Numbered from the stretch's first letter, positions 47,039 to 59,203 are shown. The stretch: 64,000 bases of DNA from Pseudomonas sp. BN102 (GCF_029871245.1 NZ_SSON01000072.1:124001-188000), one strand, 5' to 3'. Notes: generated by a model from the sequence alone, not told the origin. Numbers and translations are program-made.

Positions 47039-47671
47039 ATGCGTAACCTGATACTTTCCGCCGTTCTCGCCGGTGCCAGCCTGTTGGGCATGGGCGCCGT
47101 CCAGGCTGAAGACATCGAGGCCGGCAAGCAGTACGTCGAGCTGAGCAGCCCGGTTCCGGTGTCCGTCCCCGGCAAGATCGAGGTGGTGGAGCTGTTCTGG
47201 TACGGCTGCCCGCATTGCTACCAGTTCGAACCGACCCTGAACCCCTGGGCGGAGAAGCTGCCGGCCGACGTCAACTTCGTGCGTATCCCGGCCATGTTCG
47301 GCGGCTTGTGGAACGTCCACGGCCAGCTGTTCATCACCCTCGAGAGCATGAAGGTCGAGCAGCAGGTGCACAAAGCCGTGTTCGAAGCCATCCACAAGGA
47401 CGGCAAGAAGCTCGCCACCCCGGATGAAATGGCCGAGTTCCTCGCCGGCCAGGGCGTGGACAAGGACGCCTTCCTCAAGGCCTACAACTCCTTCGGCGTG
47501 AAGGGCCAGATGGAAAAAGCCAAGAAGCTGGCCATGGCCTACCAGATCACCGGCGTGCCGACGCTGGTGGTCAACGGCAAGTATCGCTTCGACATCAGCT
47601 CCTCGGGTGGCCCGGAGCAGACCCTCAAGGTCGCCGAGCACCTGATCGACAAGGAGCGCGCCGCGCAGTAA
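47039..47671 (+). CDS. dsbA: Thiol:disulfide oxidoreductase DsbA
   Basis: A 210-residue periplasmic oxidase that puts disulfides into exported proteins. The active site is CPHC (Cys57, Cys60) in FWYGCPHCY, and the cis-proline loop is TGVPTLVV. The signal peptide ends AVQA. AAGGAG lies seven bases before the ATG. Confidence 0.96.
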   Translation: MRNLILSAVLAGASLLGMGAVQAEDIEAGKQYVELSSPVPVSVPGKIEVVELFWYGCPHCYQFEPTLNPWAEKLPADVNFVRIPAMFGGLWNVHGQLFITLESMKVEQQVHKAVFEAIHKDGKKLATPDEMAEFLAGQGVDKDAFLKAYNSFGVKGQMEKAKKLAMAYQITGVPTLVVNGKYRFDISSSGGPEQTLKVAEHLIDKERAAQ

Positions 47672-47687
47672 GCGGCGCATTCGCCCG

Positions 47688-48562
47688 ATGCTGCGACGCT
47701 GGGTGGGTGAGCGGGCGGCGAGCCTGTGCGATGCACAGGTCAACCCCCATTGCGACAGGGGTAGCCTGCCCGCCGACGGTCGCCTGCGCCTGCTCAGCTT
47801 CAACATCCAGGTCGGCATCAGTACCGAGCGTTACCACCACTACCTGACCCGTGGCTGGCAGCACCTGCTGCCGCACACGGGCCGCGCCGGAAACCTCCAG
47901 CGCATCGGCGACCTGCTCGGCGACTACGACCTCGTCGCCCTGCAGGAGGTCGACGGCGGCAGCCTCCGCTCCGGCTTCATCAATCAGGTCGAGCACCTCG
48001 CCCAACTGGGCGACTTCCCGTACTGGTACCAGCAACTCAACCGCAACCTCGGGCGCCTCGCCCAGCACAGCAACGGCCTGCTCAGCCGCCTGCAGCCCAA
48101 CCTGCTGGAAGACCATCCCCTTCCCGGCCCGCCCGGCCGCGGGGCTATCCTGATGCGCTTCGGCAAGGGGCGCGAAGCGCTGGCCGTGGTGATGATGCAC
48201 CTCTCCCTCGGCGCCCGTACGCGCACCCGGCAGCTGGCCTATATCCGCGAGCTGGTGGGCAATTACCGCCACCTGGTGCTGATGGGCGACATGAACACCC
48301 ACGCCAACGACTTGTTGCAGCACTCGCCGCTGCGCGACCTCGGTCTCCTGGCGCCCCAGGTCGAGGCGACCTTCCCCAGCTGGCGACCGCAGCGCTGCCT
48401 GGACCACATCCTGCTCAGCCCGAGCCTGACCCTGGAGCGGGTTGCGGTGCTCAGCCAGCCGATTTCCGATCACCTGCCGGTGGCGGTGGATATCCGCCTG
48501 CCCGACGAGTTGCGGGCCGACCTGCCCCTGGCGCTGAGCGAACCCGAGCACGGAACCCCTGC

Positions 48563-48566
<4 letters not shown>
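47688..48566 (+). CDS. Endonuclease/exonuclease/phosphatase family protein
   Basis: A 292-residue EEP-superfamily hydrolase. Metal and catalytic segments are [21 protein letters not shown] (Glu), LMGDMNTH (Asp, Asn) and [11 protein letters not shown] (Asp-His). There is no signal peptide. The substrate is unknown; relatives act on phospholipids or nucleic acids. It starts 16 bases after dsbA and overlaps the next gene by four bases, a conserved dsbA-EEP-GGDEF arrangement in pseudomonads. Confidence 0.85.
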
Positions 48567-50485
<1,919 letters not shown>

Positions 50486-50491
50486 AGCGGA

Positions 50492-51910
50492 TCAGGCCGC
50501 GCTCGGGATGTAGGGCTTCCAGTTGTCCGGGATATGTTCCAGCCGTGGGTAATCCAGGCCGGCGAACTGCGGTTCGCTGAGCATGAAGGGCGTGTGCCGC
50601 TGCTCCACCGGCAACCCGCGCAGCTCCGGCAGCCAGAGGCTGACGTAGGCGGCGTCCGGATCGTACTGGCGGGCCTGGCGCAGGGCGTTGAAGGCCCTTG
50701 CGCGACGCGGGTCGCTGGCCACCCCGGCAAGGTAGGCCCAGTTGCCCCAGTTGCTCGCCGGGTCGTAGTCCAGCAGGTGCTCCTCGAACCAGGCCGCGCC
50801 ATAGCGCCAGTCCTGCTGCAGGTCGTTCACCAGGTAGCTCGCCACTACCTGGCGGCCGCGGCTGGACATCCAGCCGGTCATCACCAGCTCGCGCATGTTG
50901 GCGTCCACCAGCGGCATCCCGGTACGCCCGTTGCACCAGCGCAGGTAGCGTTCGTCGAGGTTGCGCGGCGCCCTTGCGGTGGCCTTCAGGCCGTCCGCGC
51001 GAAACAGCGCACCGCCGTAGCGCAGCAGGGTCCAGCGGAAGAACTCGCGCCACAGCAGCTCCATCCACAGCTGCTGGGTGGATTCGCTGCGGCCATGTTG
51101 CGCCTCCAGCCGGTGCAGCTCGGCGGCGACCCGGCGTGGCGACAGGCTGCCATTGGCCAGCCAGGGCGAAAGCTTGGAAGAGTACTCGCTGCCGATCAGG
51201 CCGTTGCGGCTGTCCTGGTATTGATGGACGCCCTGGGATTCCCAGAGGTAGTCGCGCATCCGCGCCAGGGCCGCCGGCTCGCCGCCGGAAAAGGGAAAGG
51301 CGGTGGCCGGTACCCCCAGGGGCTCGCCGAAGCCCAGGCGGGACAAGGTCGGCAATGGCTCCATCAGGCTGGCCGCGCCGCTCGGCAGAGGGGGCAAGGC
51401 ATAGGACATGGCGCGGGGCTGGAAGACGATGGGGCGCTCCTCCAGCAGGGCGCGGAACTGGTTGAAGACCGAAGGCAGATCGTTCAGCGGCGTGGGCAGC
51501 TCCTCTTCGCGCAGCAGGCTGTTGCCCCGCAGCTCGGACAGCGGCACCCCCAGGGCATGGCGCACCCGGCGGATCTCGGCGCGCTCGTGCGGCGCCACCT
51601 CCTCCAGGGTCAGCACCTCGTCTATGCCCAGGCGCTCCACCAGGGTGGGGATCACCAGTTCGGCATGGTCCTGCACCACCAGCAGGCGCGAGCCATGCTG
51701 GCGCAGGCCGGCGTCGAGGGCGGCGAGGCTTTCCAGCAGGAAGCGCGCGCGGTGCACGCCCAGCCGGCGCGGGCCGAGGGGCGAAGGCCGGAGCATTGCC
51801 GGGTCGAAGACATACAAGGGCAACAGGCGATCCGCCTGCAGTGCCGCCTGCAGCGCCGGGTGGTCATCGAGTCTGAGGTCCTGCTTCAACCAAAGCAGCG
51901 CGCGGCGCAT
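50492..51910 (-). CDS. Cryptochrome/photolyase family protein, DASH type
   Basis: A 472-residue FAD-binding blue-light protein. The N-terminal alpha/beta antenna domain (LLWLKQDLRLDDHPAL) is followed by the FAD-binding helical domain: WLANGSLSPR, LWREFFRW, GRTGMPLVDANMREL and the hallmark NWGNWAYLAGVASDPR. These last features point to the cryptochrome-DASH group, which repairs pyrimidine dimers in single-stranded DNA or acts in signalling. No LexA box is visible at its start. Confidence 0.88.
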   Translation of the reverse strand: MRRALLWLKQDLRLDDHPALQAALQADRLLPLYVFDPAMLRPSPLGPRRLGVHRARFLLESLAALDAGLRQHGSRLLVVQDHAELVIPTLVERLGIDEVLTLEEVAPHERAEIRRVRHALGVPLSELRGNSLLREEELPTPLNDLPSVFNQFRALLEERPIVFQPRAMSYALPPLPSGAASLMEPLPTLSRLGFGEPLGVPATAFPFSGGEPAALARMRDYLWESQGVHQYQDSRNGLIGSEYSSKLSPWLANGSLSPRRVAAELHRLEAQHGRSESTQQLWMELLWREFFRWTLLRYGGALFRADGLKATARAPRNLDERYLRWCNGRTGMPLVDANMRELVMTGWMSSRGRQVVASYLVNDLQQDWRYGAAWFEEHLLDYDPASNWGNWAYLAGVASDPRRARAFNALRQARQYDPDAAYVSLWLPELRGLPVEQRHTPFMLSEPQFAGLDYPRLEHIPDNWKPYIPSAA

Positions 51911-52179
51911 GGCGGTTTCCCTCGGCTGGGGTATCCCCTCCCTACAACATTACCTGCAGGCTGAAAACTCCACGTCGCCGTTCATCCCGGCTTGTAGGCC
52001 CCATGTCCGATTGCGTGCTGGCCCCGCGCAATCACGCACCGCGTATAATCCGCGCCCTTTTCCCGCCGGGCAGCCCTGGGAAGAATCCGTAACAGGTTCG
52101 CCGCCGGGCTTTGAGCCTTCGCGCAGACGCCAGCGCCGCCGGCCATTACACTTTCGCCCATTGGTTGAGGGGAACCCCC

Positions 52180-52773
52180 ATGGAAATCCTAGGCATCGCC
52201 GTCCTGATCTTTCTGGTCACCGACCCGTTCGGCAACATCGCCATCTTCATCGCCGCCCTCAAGGGCGTCGCCCCCGAGCGGCGCCTGCGGGTAGCCCTGC
52301 GCGAGCTGCTGTTCGCCCTGGCGCTGCTGATGCTGTTTCTCACCTTCGGCGACAAGATCCTCAGCGGCCTCGGCCTGTCCCGCGAGTCCATCGCCATCGC
52401 CGGCGGCATCATCCTCTTCATCATCGCCCTGCGGCTGATCTTCCCGCGGCCGGAGGGCGTGCTCGGCGACCTGCCCGGCGGCGAGCCGATGCTGGTGCCC
52501 CTGGCCACCCCGGCGGTGGCCGGCCCTTCGGCCCTGGCGGTGCTGATGACCCTGCGCAACACCCACCAGGGTGCGCTCTGGGAACTCTATGTCGCGGTAC
52601 TGCTGGCTTGGGCCTGCACCGCGCTGATCCTGTTGCAGGCCGCCTTCCTGCAGCGCTTCCTCGGCGACCGTGGCCTGATGGCCGTGGAGCGCCTGACCGG
52701 TATGCTGCTAATCATGCTCAGCATCGACATGCTGCTCGATAACCTGCAAAGCATCCTCCACCTGAACCCATGA
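52180..52773 (+). CDS. MarC family integral membrane protein
   Basis: A 197-residue protein with six predicted helices and the MarC family landmarks (TDPFGNIAIFIAAL near the start, then PLATPAVAGPSALAVLM). The transport function is unproven despite the name. The frame is open further upstream, but ATG 52180 with GAGGGG gives the normal start. It overlaps the amidase gene by four bases. Confidence 0.9.
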   Translation: MEILGIAVLIFLVTDPFGNIAIFIAALKGVAPERRLRVALRELLFALALLMLFLTFGDKILSGLGLSRESIAIAGGIILFIIALRLIFPRPEGVLGDLPGGEPMLVPLATPAVAGPSALAVLMTLRNTHQGALWELYVAVLLAWACTALILLQAAFLQRFLGDRGLMAVERLTGMLLIMLSIDMLLDNLQSILHLNP

Positions 52774-53549
52774 AGACCCTATTCCTCAGCCTCGCCCTGC
52801 TTTTGCTCGGCGGCTGCGCCGGTGGGCTGCGCATCGACGACAGCCACACCTCCGTGAGCCAGAGCAGCCGCGTGCAGTACGTGGTGCTGCACTACACCTC
52901 CACTGACTTGGACGGCTCCTTGCGCGTGCTGACCCGCGATGGCGTCAGCAGCCACTACCTGATCGGCGACCACCCGGCGAAGATCTACCGTCTGGTGGAT
53001 GAGAACCGCCGTGCCTGGCATGCCGGAGAAAGCGAATGGCAGGGCCGTACCTGGCTGAACGCCAGCACCCTCGGCATCGAACTGGTCAACGAGGGCTATC
53101 GCGAAACCGCCAACGGCCGGGTCTACCAGCCGTTCAGCGAGGAGCAGATCGACGCCCTGATCCTGCTCCTCAAGGACATCGTCCAGCGCCACAGCCTGCC
53201 GCCCGGCAGCATCATCGGCCACAGCGACATCGCCCCCCAGCGGAAGGTCGATCCGGGTCCGCTCTTCCCCTGGAAGCGCCTCGCCGACGCCGGCCTGGTC
53301 CCCTGGCCGGATGTCCGCGCGGTAGCCCGCGAGCAGGCACGCTTCGCCTTGGCCCTGCCCACCATCGGCTGGTTCCAGCAGCAGCTGGCGCGCCAGGGCT
53401 ATACCACCCCGCAGACGGGCGTGCTGGACAAGGCCACGCGCAGCGTCATCGCCGCCTTCCAGATGAAATACCGCCAGCGCCTCTACGATGGACAGCCGGA
53501 CGCCGAGACTGCAGCCCTGCTGCTGGTGCTCAACGGGATGCCCCACTGA
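52770..53549 (+). CDS. ampDh2: AmpDh2-like N-acetylmuramoyl-L-alanine amidase, outer-membrane lipoprotein
   Basis: A 259-residue zinc amidase with lipobox LLGGC (Cys16). The catalytic domain runs to about residue 165: zinc histidines in VVLHYT and IIGHSDIAP, the third ligand Asp in KVDPGPLFPW, and catalytic Glu in LGIELVNEG. A C-terminal peptidoglycan-binding domain follows (about 185-255). It removes peptides from cell wall muropeptides in the periplasm; in P. aeruginosa AmpDh2 influences AmpC and virulence control. Position and architecture support the symbol. Confidence 0.88.
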   Translation: MKTLFLSLALLLLGGCAGGLRIDDSHTSVSQSSRVQYVVLHYTSTDLDGSLRVLTRDGVSSHYLIGDHPAKIYRLVDENRRAWHAGESEWQGRTWLNASTLGIELVNEGYRETANGRVYQPFSEEQIDALILLLKDIVQRHSLPPGSIIGHSDIAPQRKVDPGPLFPWKRLADAGLVPWPDVRAVAREQARFALALPTIGWFQQQLARQGYTTPQTGVLDKATRSVIAAFQMKYRQRLYDGQPDAETAALLLVLNGMPH

Positions 53550-53590
53550 GGGCCGAGAGAAGAACTTCCACGTTGCAGGATCTTCTTTTC

Positions 53591-53618
53591 TGTAGGGGCG
53601 AATTCATTCGCCCCTACA
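53591..53618. repeat. Hairpin repeat family A, minimal copy
   Basis: Only the outer arms: TGTAGGGGCGAA, loop TTCA, and the perfect 12-base complement. It lies between convergent ampDh2 and kinB and could act as a shared terminator-like hairpin. Confidence 0.85.
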
Positions 53619-53638
53619 AGGAAAGCTGCAGCCCCTAC

Positions 53639-55414
53639 CTACACCGGCAACGTCATATAGAACTGCGCCCCCTGCCCCGGCCGTGAATAGAGGCCGATGC
53701 GCCCGCCGTGCAGCTGCACGATCTCCTTGCACAGGGCCAGCCCGAGGCCGGCGCCGCCCTTGCGGTGGCCAATCTGCACGAAGGGCTCGAAGATCCTCGC
53801 CTGCTGGCTGTAGGGCACGCCCTCGCCCTCGTCGGCGACGCTGAGCAGCACCCGCTCGCCATGACGCCTGGCCTGCAGGCGGATATGGCCGCCCTCCGGG
53901 CTGTGGCGGATGGCGTTGCCCACCAGGTTGTCCAGCACCCGCTCGATCTGCAGGCGGTCCAGGTTCACCCGTGGCAACGGTGGTTGCAGTTCCAGCTCGA
54001 TCTCGATGGACCGTTCGCCGGCATGGGCGGAGTAGCGCTGGCGCAGCTGCGCCAGCATTTCCTCGAGGTCGCAGGGTTGGCGCTCCAGCACCTGTACGCC
54101 GCTCTGGTAGCGGGAGAAGTCCAGCAGGTCGTTGATCAGTCGCACCAGCCGATGCATCTCCTCGTCCACTGTCTGCAAGAGGTCTGCCTCGCGGGATTCC
54201 GGTTCGAAGCGCAGACGCTCGTTGAGCAGGCCGAAGGCCATCTGCATGCCGGTCACCGGGGTGCGCAGTTCGTGGGAGGCGCGCAGTACGAACTCGTTGC
54301 GCACCCGCTCGAAGGCGCGCTCCTCGGTCACGTCGCGCAGGACCATGACGCCGCCCAGGCGACGCTCCTCGTCCAGTACCACCGGCGCCAGTCGCCAGCT
54401 CAGCACGCGTTGCTCGCCATCGGCGTCTACCACCAGATCCTCCGGCACCTCTTCCAGGGGGTCGCCACGCAATACCCGCTGAGCCAGCTCGTCCAGCTCC
54501 GGGTGGCCCAGGGCCCCCGCCAGCGACTGGCCGCTGGGCTGCTCCTCCCAGGACAACTGGCGTTGAGCCACGGGGTTGGCGTGCTCTACTCGTCCATGGC
54601 GGTCGAGGATCAGCAGGCCGTCGTCGATGCTGTCGAGCACCGCCTTCAAGCGTTGCTGCTCGGCCAGCAGCTTCTCGATGTTGCTCGCCTTGAGAACGCG
54701 CAGTGCCTCGGCCATCAGGCCGAAACGGCGGATCAGCGCGGCGATCTCGTTCACCGGCGACAGCGGCAGGGTGACCTGGAAATCCCCCTGGCCGATCTGG
54801 TCGGCCGCCTTGGCCAGGGCGTCTATGGGTTCGCCGAAGCGCCGGGCTATGCCCTGGGCGGTGACGACGCCGCTCAGCAGCACCGCCACGCCGAGCAGGC
54901 CGATCAAGCTGGCGATCAGCACGGCGCGGTCGCGGGCGGTACCCTCGGCACCGTCCACCACCGCCAGGGAGTGGCGTTGCAGTGCCACCATGTTGTTGCG
55001 CAGCAGGTCCAGGGAATGGCTGAAGTCATTGTCGTCCAACAAGCCCCTACGCAGGTCGGCAGGCTGGTGCACCACCTCGAGGAAGGTCTGGTAAGACGCA
55101 GCGATCTTCTGGAATTGCTCGTGAGTCTCGGCATCTCCCGCCGACTTCAGGCCTTCCTCCAGGGCAGCGAGGAACTTGCGCTGGGATTCCTCCAGCGCGG
55201 GTACGTCCAGTTCCTTGCCCATCAGGTTGACCAACTGGTCGCCCAGGTGCTGGCGCAGCTCCAGGCTGATGTTGATGGTGGCGAAGGCCCGATTGATCAG
55301 GTGTTCGTGGGAGCCGGCCAGCTGCATCACGCTGAACAGACCCAGCAGCAGACCCACCAGGGCCACCGTGATCAGCGCGGAGATGCTCAGGAACAGCTGC
55401 GTGCGCAGTCTCAT
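53639..55414 (-). CDS. kinB: Sensor histidine kinase KinB
   Basis: A 591-residue membrane kinase. Two membrane helices (about 7-29 and 160-182) flank a helical periplasmic sensor. HAMP (about 185-235), a PAS domain (about 245-350), HisKA with the phospho-accepting His in RASHELRTPVTG (about 380), and the ATPase domain (VLDNLVGNAIRHSPEGG; DEGEGVPY; GGAGLGLAL) follow. It phosphorylates and, in P. aeruginosa, dephosphorylates AlgB. I chose ATG 55414; an upstream GTG (55432) overlaps the algB stop. Confidence 0.94.
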   Translation of the reverse strand: MRLRTQLFLSISALITVALVGLLLGLFSVMQLAGSHEHLINRAFATINISLELRQHLGDQLVNLMGKELDVPALEESQRKFLAALEEGLKSAGDAETHEQFQKIAASYQTFLEVVHQPADLRRGLLDDNDFSHSLDLLRNNMVALQRHSLAVVDGAEGTARDRAVLIASLIGLLGVAVLLSGVVTAQGIARRFGEPIDALAKAADQIGQGDFQVTLPLSPVNEIAALIRRFGLMAEALRVLKASNIEKLLAEQQRLKAVLDSIDDGLLILDRHGRVEHANPVAQRQLSWEEQPSGQSLAGALGHPELDELAQRVLRGDPLEEVPEDLVVDADGEQRVLSWRLAPVVLDEERRLGGVMVLRDVTEERAFERVRNEFVLRASHELRTPVTGMQMAFGLLNERLRFEPESREADLLQTVDEEMHRLVRLINDLLDFSRYQSGVQVLERQPCDLEEMLAQLRQRYSAHAGERSIEIELELQPPLPRVNLDRLQIERVLDNLVGNAIRHSPEGGHIRLQARRHGERVLLSVADEGEGVPYSQQARIFEPFVQIGHRKGGAGLGLALCKEIVQLHGGRIGLYSRPGQGAQFYMTLPV

Positions 55415-55428
55415 GCCAGCGGGCCGGA

Positions 55429-56775
<1,347 letters not shown>

Positions 56776-57020
56776 GCTCTCACTCCATTTCCGAGTCATA
56801 GAAAGTTAGTCCAAGAAATATCGTGCAAGTTGCAATCGTATTTCTTACATGCGTTGCAGCATGCACGCGTAGGAACACCCAGCTAAAAAAGCAACTTGCT
56901 GACTAATAAGAGAATTCAACTTCAAGAAGGAATGGCACAGGCCTTGCGACGTTTCCCGTACCTGAAGTCGCACCGGTCTTTCTACCTCTTGTGACCCCTG
57001 CGCACCCCAGGTGCACTCCG

Positions 57021-57042
57021 CCTGGAACAGGGAGGTTCCAGG
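57021..57042. promoter_or_regulatory. Perfect palindrome between algB and the small-protein cluster
   Basis: CCTGGAAC-AGGGAG-GTTCCAGG, a perfect 8-base dyad. It lies 122 bases upstream of a -24/-12-like element, the usual distance for a sigma-54 activator site. The 459-base interval 56776-57234 otherwise shows no supported ORF. Confidence 0.45.
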
Positions 57043-57163
57043 TCTTTTCGAGAAGTGCAATTTGCCCGAACGGAGAACCCGCGATCATGCAAATTGCCGC
57101 CAGGCCAGATCGGATGCTTGGTGTAACAGACTGAATTAACGAGGTTTTTATCCGGGTCCTGAG

Positions 57164-57179
57164 TGGCATGTGCCGTGCA
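57164..57179 (+). promoter_or_regulatory. Candidate sigma-54 (-24/-12) promoter
   Basis: TGGCATGTGCCGTGCA matches TGGCAC-N5-TTGCA except at two bases and keeps the invariant GG and GC at the right spacing. It is 56 bases before the first small gene. Confidence 0.45.
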
Positions 57180-57234
57180 CTTGAAGATCCAGAGCCGGCC
57201 AGGCCGGCAAATCCGCCCGAGGGAGGATTCGAGG

Positions 57235-57474
57235 ATGAAAGGCTTCCAATCGCGCACGTCCAGATTATTCATGGCCCTGTTCATCGGACTGGTCGTACTG
57301 CTTGGGCTACTCGCCGAACAGCAGTTTCGCGAACGCATCCAACCCAAGCCGTTGCAGGTGCCGGCCGCGGAACAGAGCAGTTCCATCGCGCCGGTCCGTG
57401 CCGACGGCCCGCTCCATGAAGTCCGCCAGCGCGGCTGGGCCGAAATCAGCGTCCAGCCGCGCTGGACATTCTGA
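57235..57474 (+). CDS. Hypothetical small membrane-anchored protein
   Basis: A 79-residue protein with one strong N-terminal membrane helix (about 10-30) and a polar tail (EQQFRERIQPKPLQV...). I do not recognise it. A GGGAGG ribosome site supports expression. It opens a run of very small genes (57495, 57664, 57835) beside algB. Confidence 0.6.
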   Translation: MKGFQSRTSRLFMALFIGLVVLLGLLAEQQFRERIQPKPLQVPAAEQSSSIAPVRADGPLHEVRQRGWAEISVQPRWTF

Positions 57475-57494
57475 ATGGAGCAAGGAGTCGTGCC

Positions 57495-57638
57495 ATGTGG
57501 AGCTTCGTCCTGATCACCGCGCTGTGCTGCATCGGCATGCTGCACAGCGTCCTCGAGCAATTCGCAGCATCCGCTGGCTCGGCGTACGTCGCGGTGTCGG
57601 TGGTTCGAGTGCAGCCAGGCTGCAAGCCGCTGCGCTGA
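57495..57638 (+). CDS. Very small hypothetical membrane protein
   Basis: A 47-codon ORF (MWSFVLITALCCIGMLHS...) with a hydrophobic N-terminal segment, two adjacent cysteines and a basic C-terminus. AAGGAG lies eight bases before the ATG. Spacing (21 bases after the previous stop, 25 before the next start) suggests it belongs to the same transcript. No family recognised. Confidence 0.5.
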   Translation: MWSFVLITALCCIGMLHSVLEQFAASAGSAYVAVSVVRVQPGCKPLR

Positions 57639-57663
57639 ATAACCAAAGCAGAAGGAGAAAGCC

Positions 57664-57825
57664 ATGTTGAGCTGGGCACTTACATTCCTGGTCATCGCCA
57701 TAGTCGCCGCCGTGCTGGGTTTCGGTGGCATTGCCGGGACCGCCGCGGGCATCGCGAAGATTCTCTTCATCATCTTCCTGGTGCTGTTCGTGGTGTCCTT
57801 CATCATGGGTCGCCGAGCGCCCTGA
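57664..57825 (+). CDS. DUF1328 family small membrane protein
   Basis: A 53-residue protein with two membrane helices ([20 protein letters not shown] and [19 protein letters not shown]), matching the DUF1328 family (YtjA-like). Such proteins are common stress-associated membrane peptides; the role is unknown. An AGGAG site precedes the ATG. In P. aeruginosa a similar gene lies near algB-kinB. Confidence 0.85.
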   Translation: MLSWALTFLVIAIVAAVLGFGGIAGTAAGIAKILFIIFLVLFVVSFIMGRRAP

Positions 57826-57834
57826 GGAGGTTCG

Positions 57835-57996
57835 ATGGATAGCTGAAACAAGGAAGATGCCTGGGCACTTTATGGGCAGGTGCTTGACGACAAGTCGCCC
57901 AGTCGCCTCGCCAGTTACCGCTGGCGAGGCGAGCCGGATGAGGAGGTCCGACACATTCTCGACGAGCAGTTGAACGCGAATCCGAACGGGTACTGA
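57835..57996 (+). pseudogene. Small ORF interrupted by an in-frame TGA
   Basis: ATG 57835 has AGGAGG upstream, but its fourth codon is TGA (57844-57846). In the same frame a further 49 sense codons run to a TGA at 57994, reading NKEDAWALYGQVLDDK through LDEQLNANPNGY, a plausible compact acidic protein. A single TGG-to-TGA change would explain the break. It may instead restart at the GTG at 57880. No family recognised. Confidence 0.5.
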
Positions 57997-58127
57997 GGAT
58001 TCCAGGGATGGCCCGGCAACGGGCCGTTGGACCAAGGGGTCGGGTTGTTCCGCGTCGTCAGGAGCGGCGTGACCCAGGGGTAAAGGGGGAGCCTCCGCGC
58101 AGGCGGGCCGGGTCAGGCAAGCTGCTG

Positions 58128-58156
58128 CCGGGAGCTGGACGGGTGCCAGCTCCCGG
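58128..58156. repeat. Perfect 11-base hairpin downstream of the small-protein cluster
   Basis: CCGGGAGCTGG (58128-58138) and its exact complement (58146-58156), loop seven bases, no T-run. It may stabilise or end the small-gene transcript. The gap 57997-58301 otherwise contains only a family A repeat. Confidence 0.55.
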
Positions 58157-58189
58157 TGGGCAGCGGGAATCAATTCTGGAGCAACGTCC

Positions 58190-58285
58190 TGTAGGGGCGA
58201 TTTCAATCGCCAAGCAGGCCGAAGGTCTGCCCCTTGAGACCATGGGGATGCTTCGCATCCCTTGGCGAATGAATTCGCCCCTACA
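58190..58285. repeat. Hairpin repeat family A, full-length copy
   Basis: A 96-base element with arms TGTAGGGGCGA and complement and the shared centre CGCCAAGCAGGCCGAAGGTC. It lies just beyond the wrbA stop codon. Confidence 0.85.
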
Positions 58286-58301
58286 GAGCACTTATCCCGC
58301 C

Positions 58302-58898
58302 TCACTGCATCCTGCTGACCAGTTTCGCCACATGCTCCCCCTGGAACTTCGCCAGGGCCAGTTCCTTCTCGCTCGGCTTGCGCGAACCGTCGGCCCCGGC
58401 CATCGTGGCCGCGCCATAGGGCGAGCCGCCGCGAAGTTCGCTGATGTCGCTGAGTTCGGGCGCCGAATAGGGCAGCCCGGCGATCAGCATCCCGTGGTGC
58501 GCCAGGGTGTGCCAGAAGGAGGTGATGGTGGTCTCGGAGCCACCGCCGGTACCGGTGGACGTGAAGACGCTGGCCACCTTGCCGATCAGTGTCCCTTTCA
58601 CCCAGAGTCCGCCGGTCTGGTCGAGGAAATTGCGCATCTGCGCGCACATATTGCCGAAGCGGGTCGGCGTGCCGAACAGGATGGCATCGTAGTCCGCCAG
58701 TTCCTGCGGGCTGGCCACGGGCGCGGCCTGGTCCAGCTTGGCGCCGGCCTTTCGGGCCACGTCCTCGGGCATGGTTTCCGGCACCCGCTTCAGGGTCACC
58801 TCCACCCCCGGCACATTGCGCGCACCCTCGGCGACCGATTCCGCCATGCGTTCGATATGACCGTACATCGAGTAATAGAGCACCAGCACCTTCTTCAT
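58302..58898 (-). CDS. wrbA: NAD(P)H:quinone oxidoreductase WrbA
   Basis: A 198-residue flavodoxin-like FMN enzyme that reduces quinones by two electrons, limiting oxidative stress. FMN phosphate loop [12 protein letters not shown], then [20 protein letters not shown] and [11 protein letters not shown]. The ATG at 58898 has GGAGAG upstream. It is divergent from gltP. Confidence 0.94.
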   Translation of the reverse strand: MKKVLVLYYSMYGHIERMAESVAEGARNVPGVEVTLKRVPETMPEDVARKAGAKLDQAAPVASPQELADYDAILFGTPTRFGNMCAQMRNFLDQTGGLWVKGTLIGKVASVFTSTGTGGGSETTITSFWHTLAHHGMLIAGLPYSAPELSDISELRGGSPYGAATMAGADGSRKPSEKELALAKFQGEHVAKLVSRMQ

Positions 58899-59060
58899 TT
58901 CCGCTCTCCAGGTTTCCATGGGCAGGCGGCCGGAAACCGCCGGACCCAGTCAGCCTAGATGGCGTCCACACACTTCGCCGCCTTGCCTTTCGGGACGTCG
59001 GGCATGCCGGAACTGCTATCCGGCAACCTCTGGAACCATCGTCCTATCTGGTTTTCATTA

Positions 59061-59075
59061 TGCCGATTCGGCATG
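59061..59075. promoter_or_regulatory. Perfect 15-base palindrome between wrbA and gltP
   Basis: ATGCCGA-T-TCGGCAT in the 305-base divergent interval 58899-59203. Its position 129 bases before gltP suggests an operator for an unknown regulator. No ORF is supported in this gap. Confidence 0.45.
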
Positions 59076-59203
59076 GGGTAGACGGTTACGGCATTAGACG
59101 ATCATTAGCACCCTATGAATCATGGCGCCCCTTTGCGGTTCGCCCGGCCATCCCGGACGCTGCCGTACTCCCGACTTCCATAAGAAATCAGAGGGTGACG
59201 ACT

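Noticed and set aside
50534-51964. 476-codon plus-strand frame across the cryptochrome gene
   Set aside because: Low-complexity shadow sequence; the minus-strand gene has family motifs.
57844-57846. TGA as a selenocysteine codon
   Set aside because: No selenocysteine-insertion hairpin of the bacterial type is evident just downstream and the small protein is not a known selenoprotein; a nonsense change is simpler.
59122-59160. Sigma-54 promoter before gltP (TGGCGCCCCTTTGC)
   Set aside because: The GG and GC pairs are one base too close for a -24/-12 element.
58589-59203. 205-codon N-terminal extension of GltP
   Set aside because: It runs antisense through wrbA and has no transporter features; ATG 59204 gives the family start.
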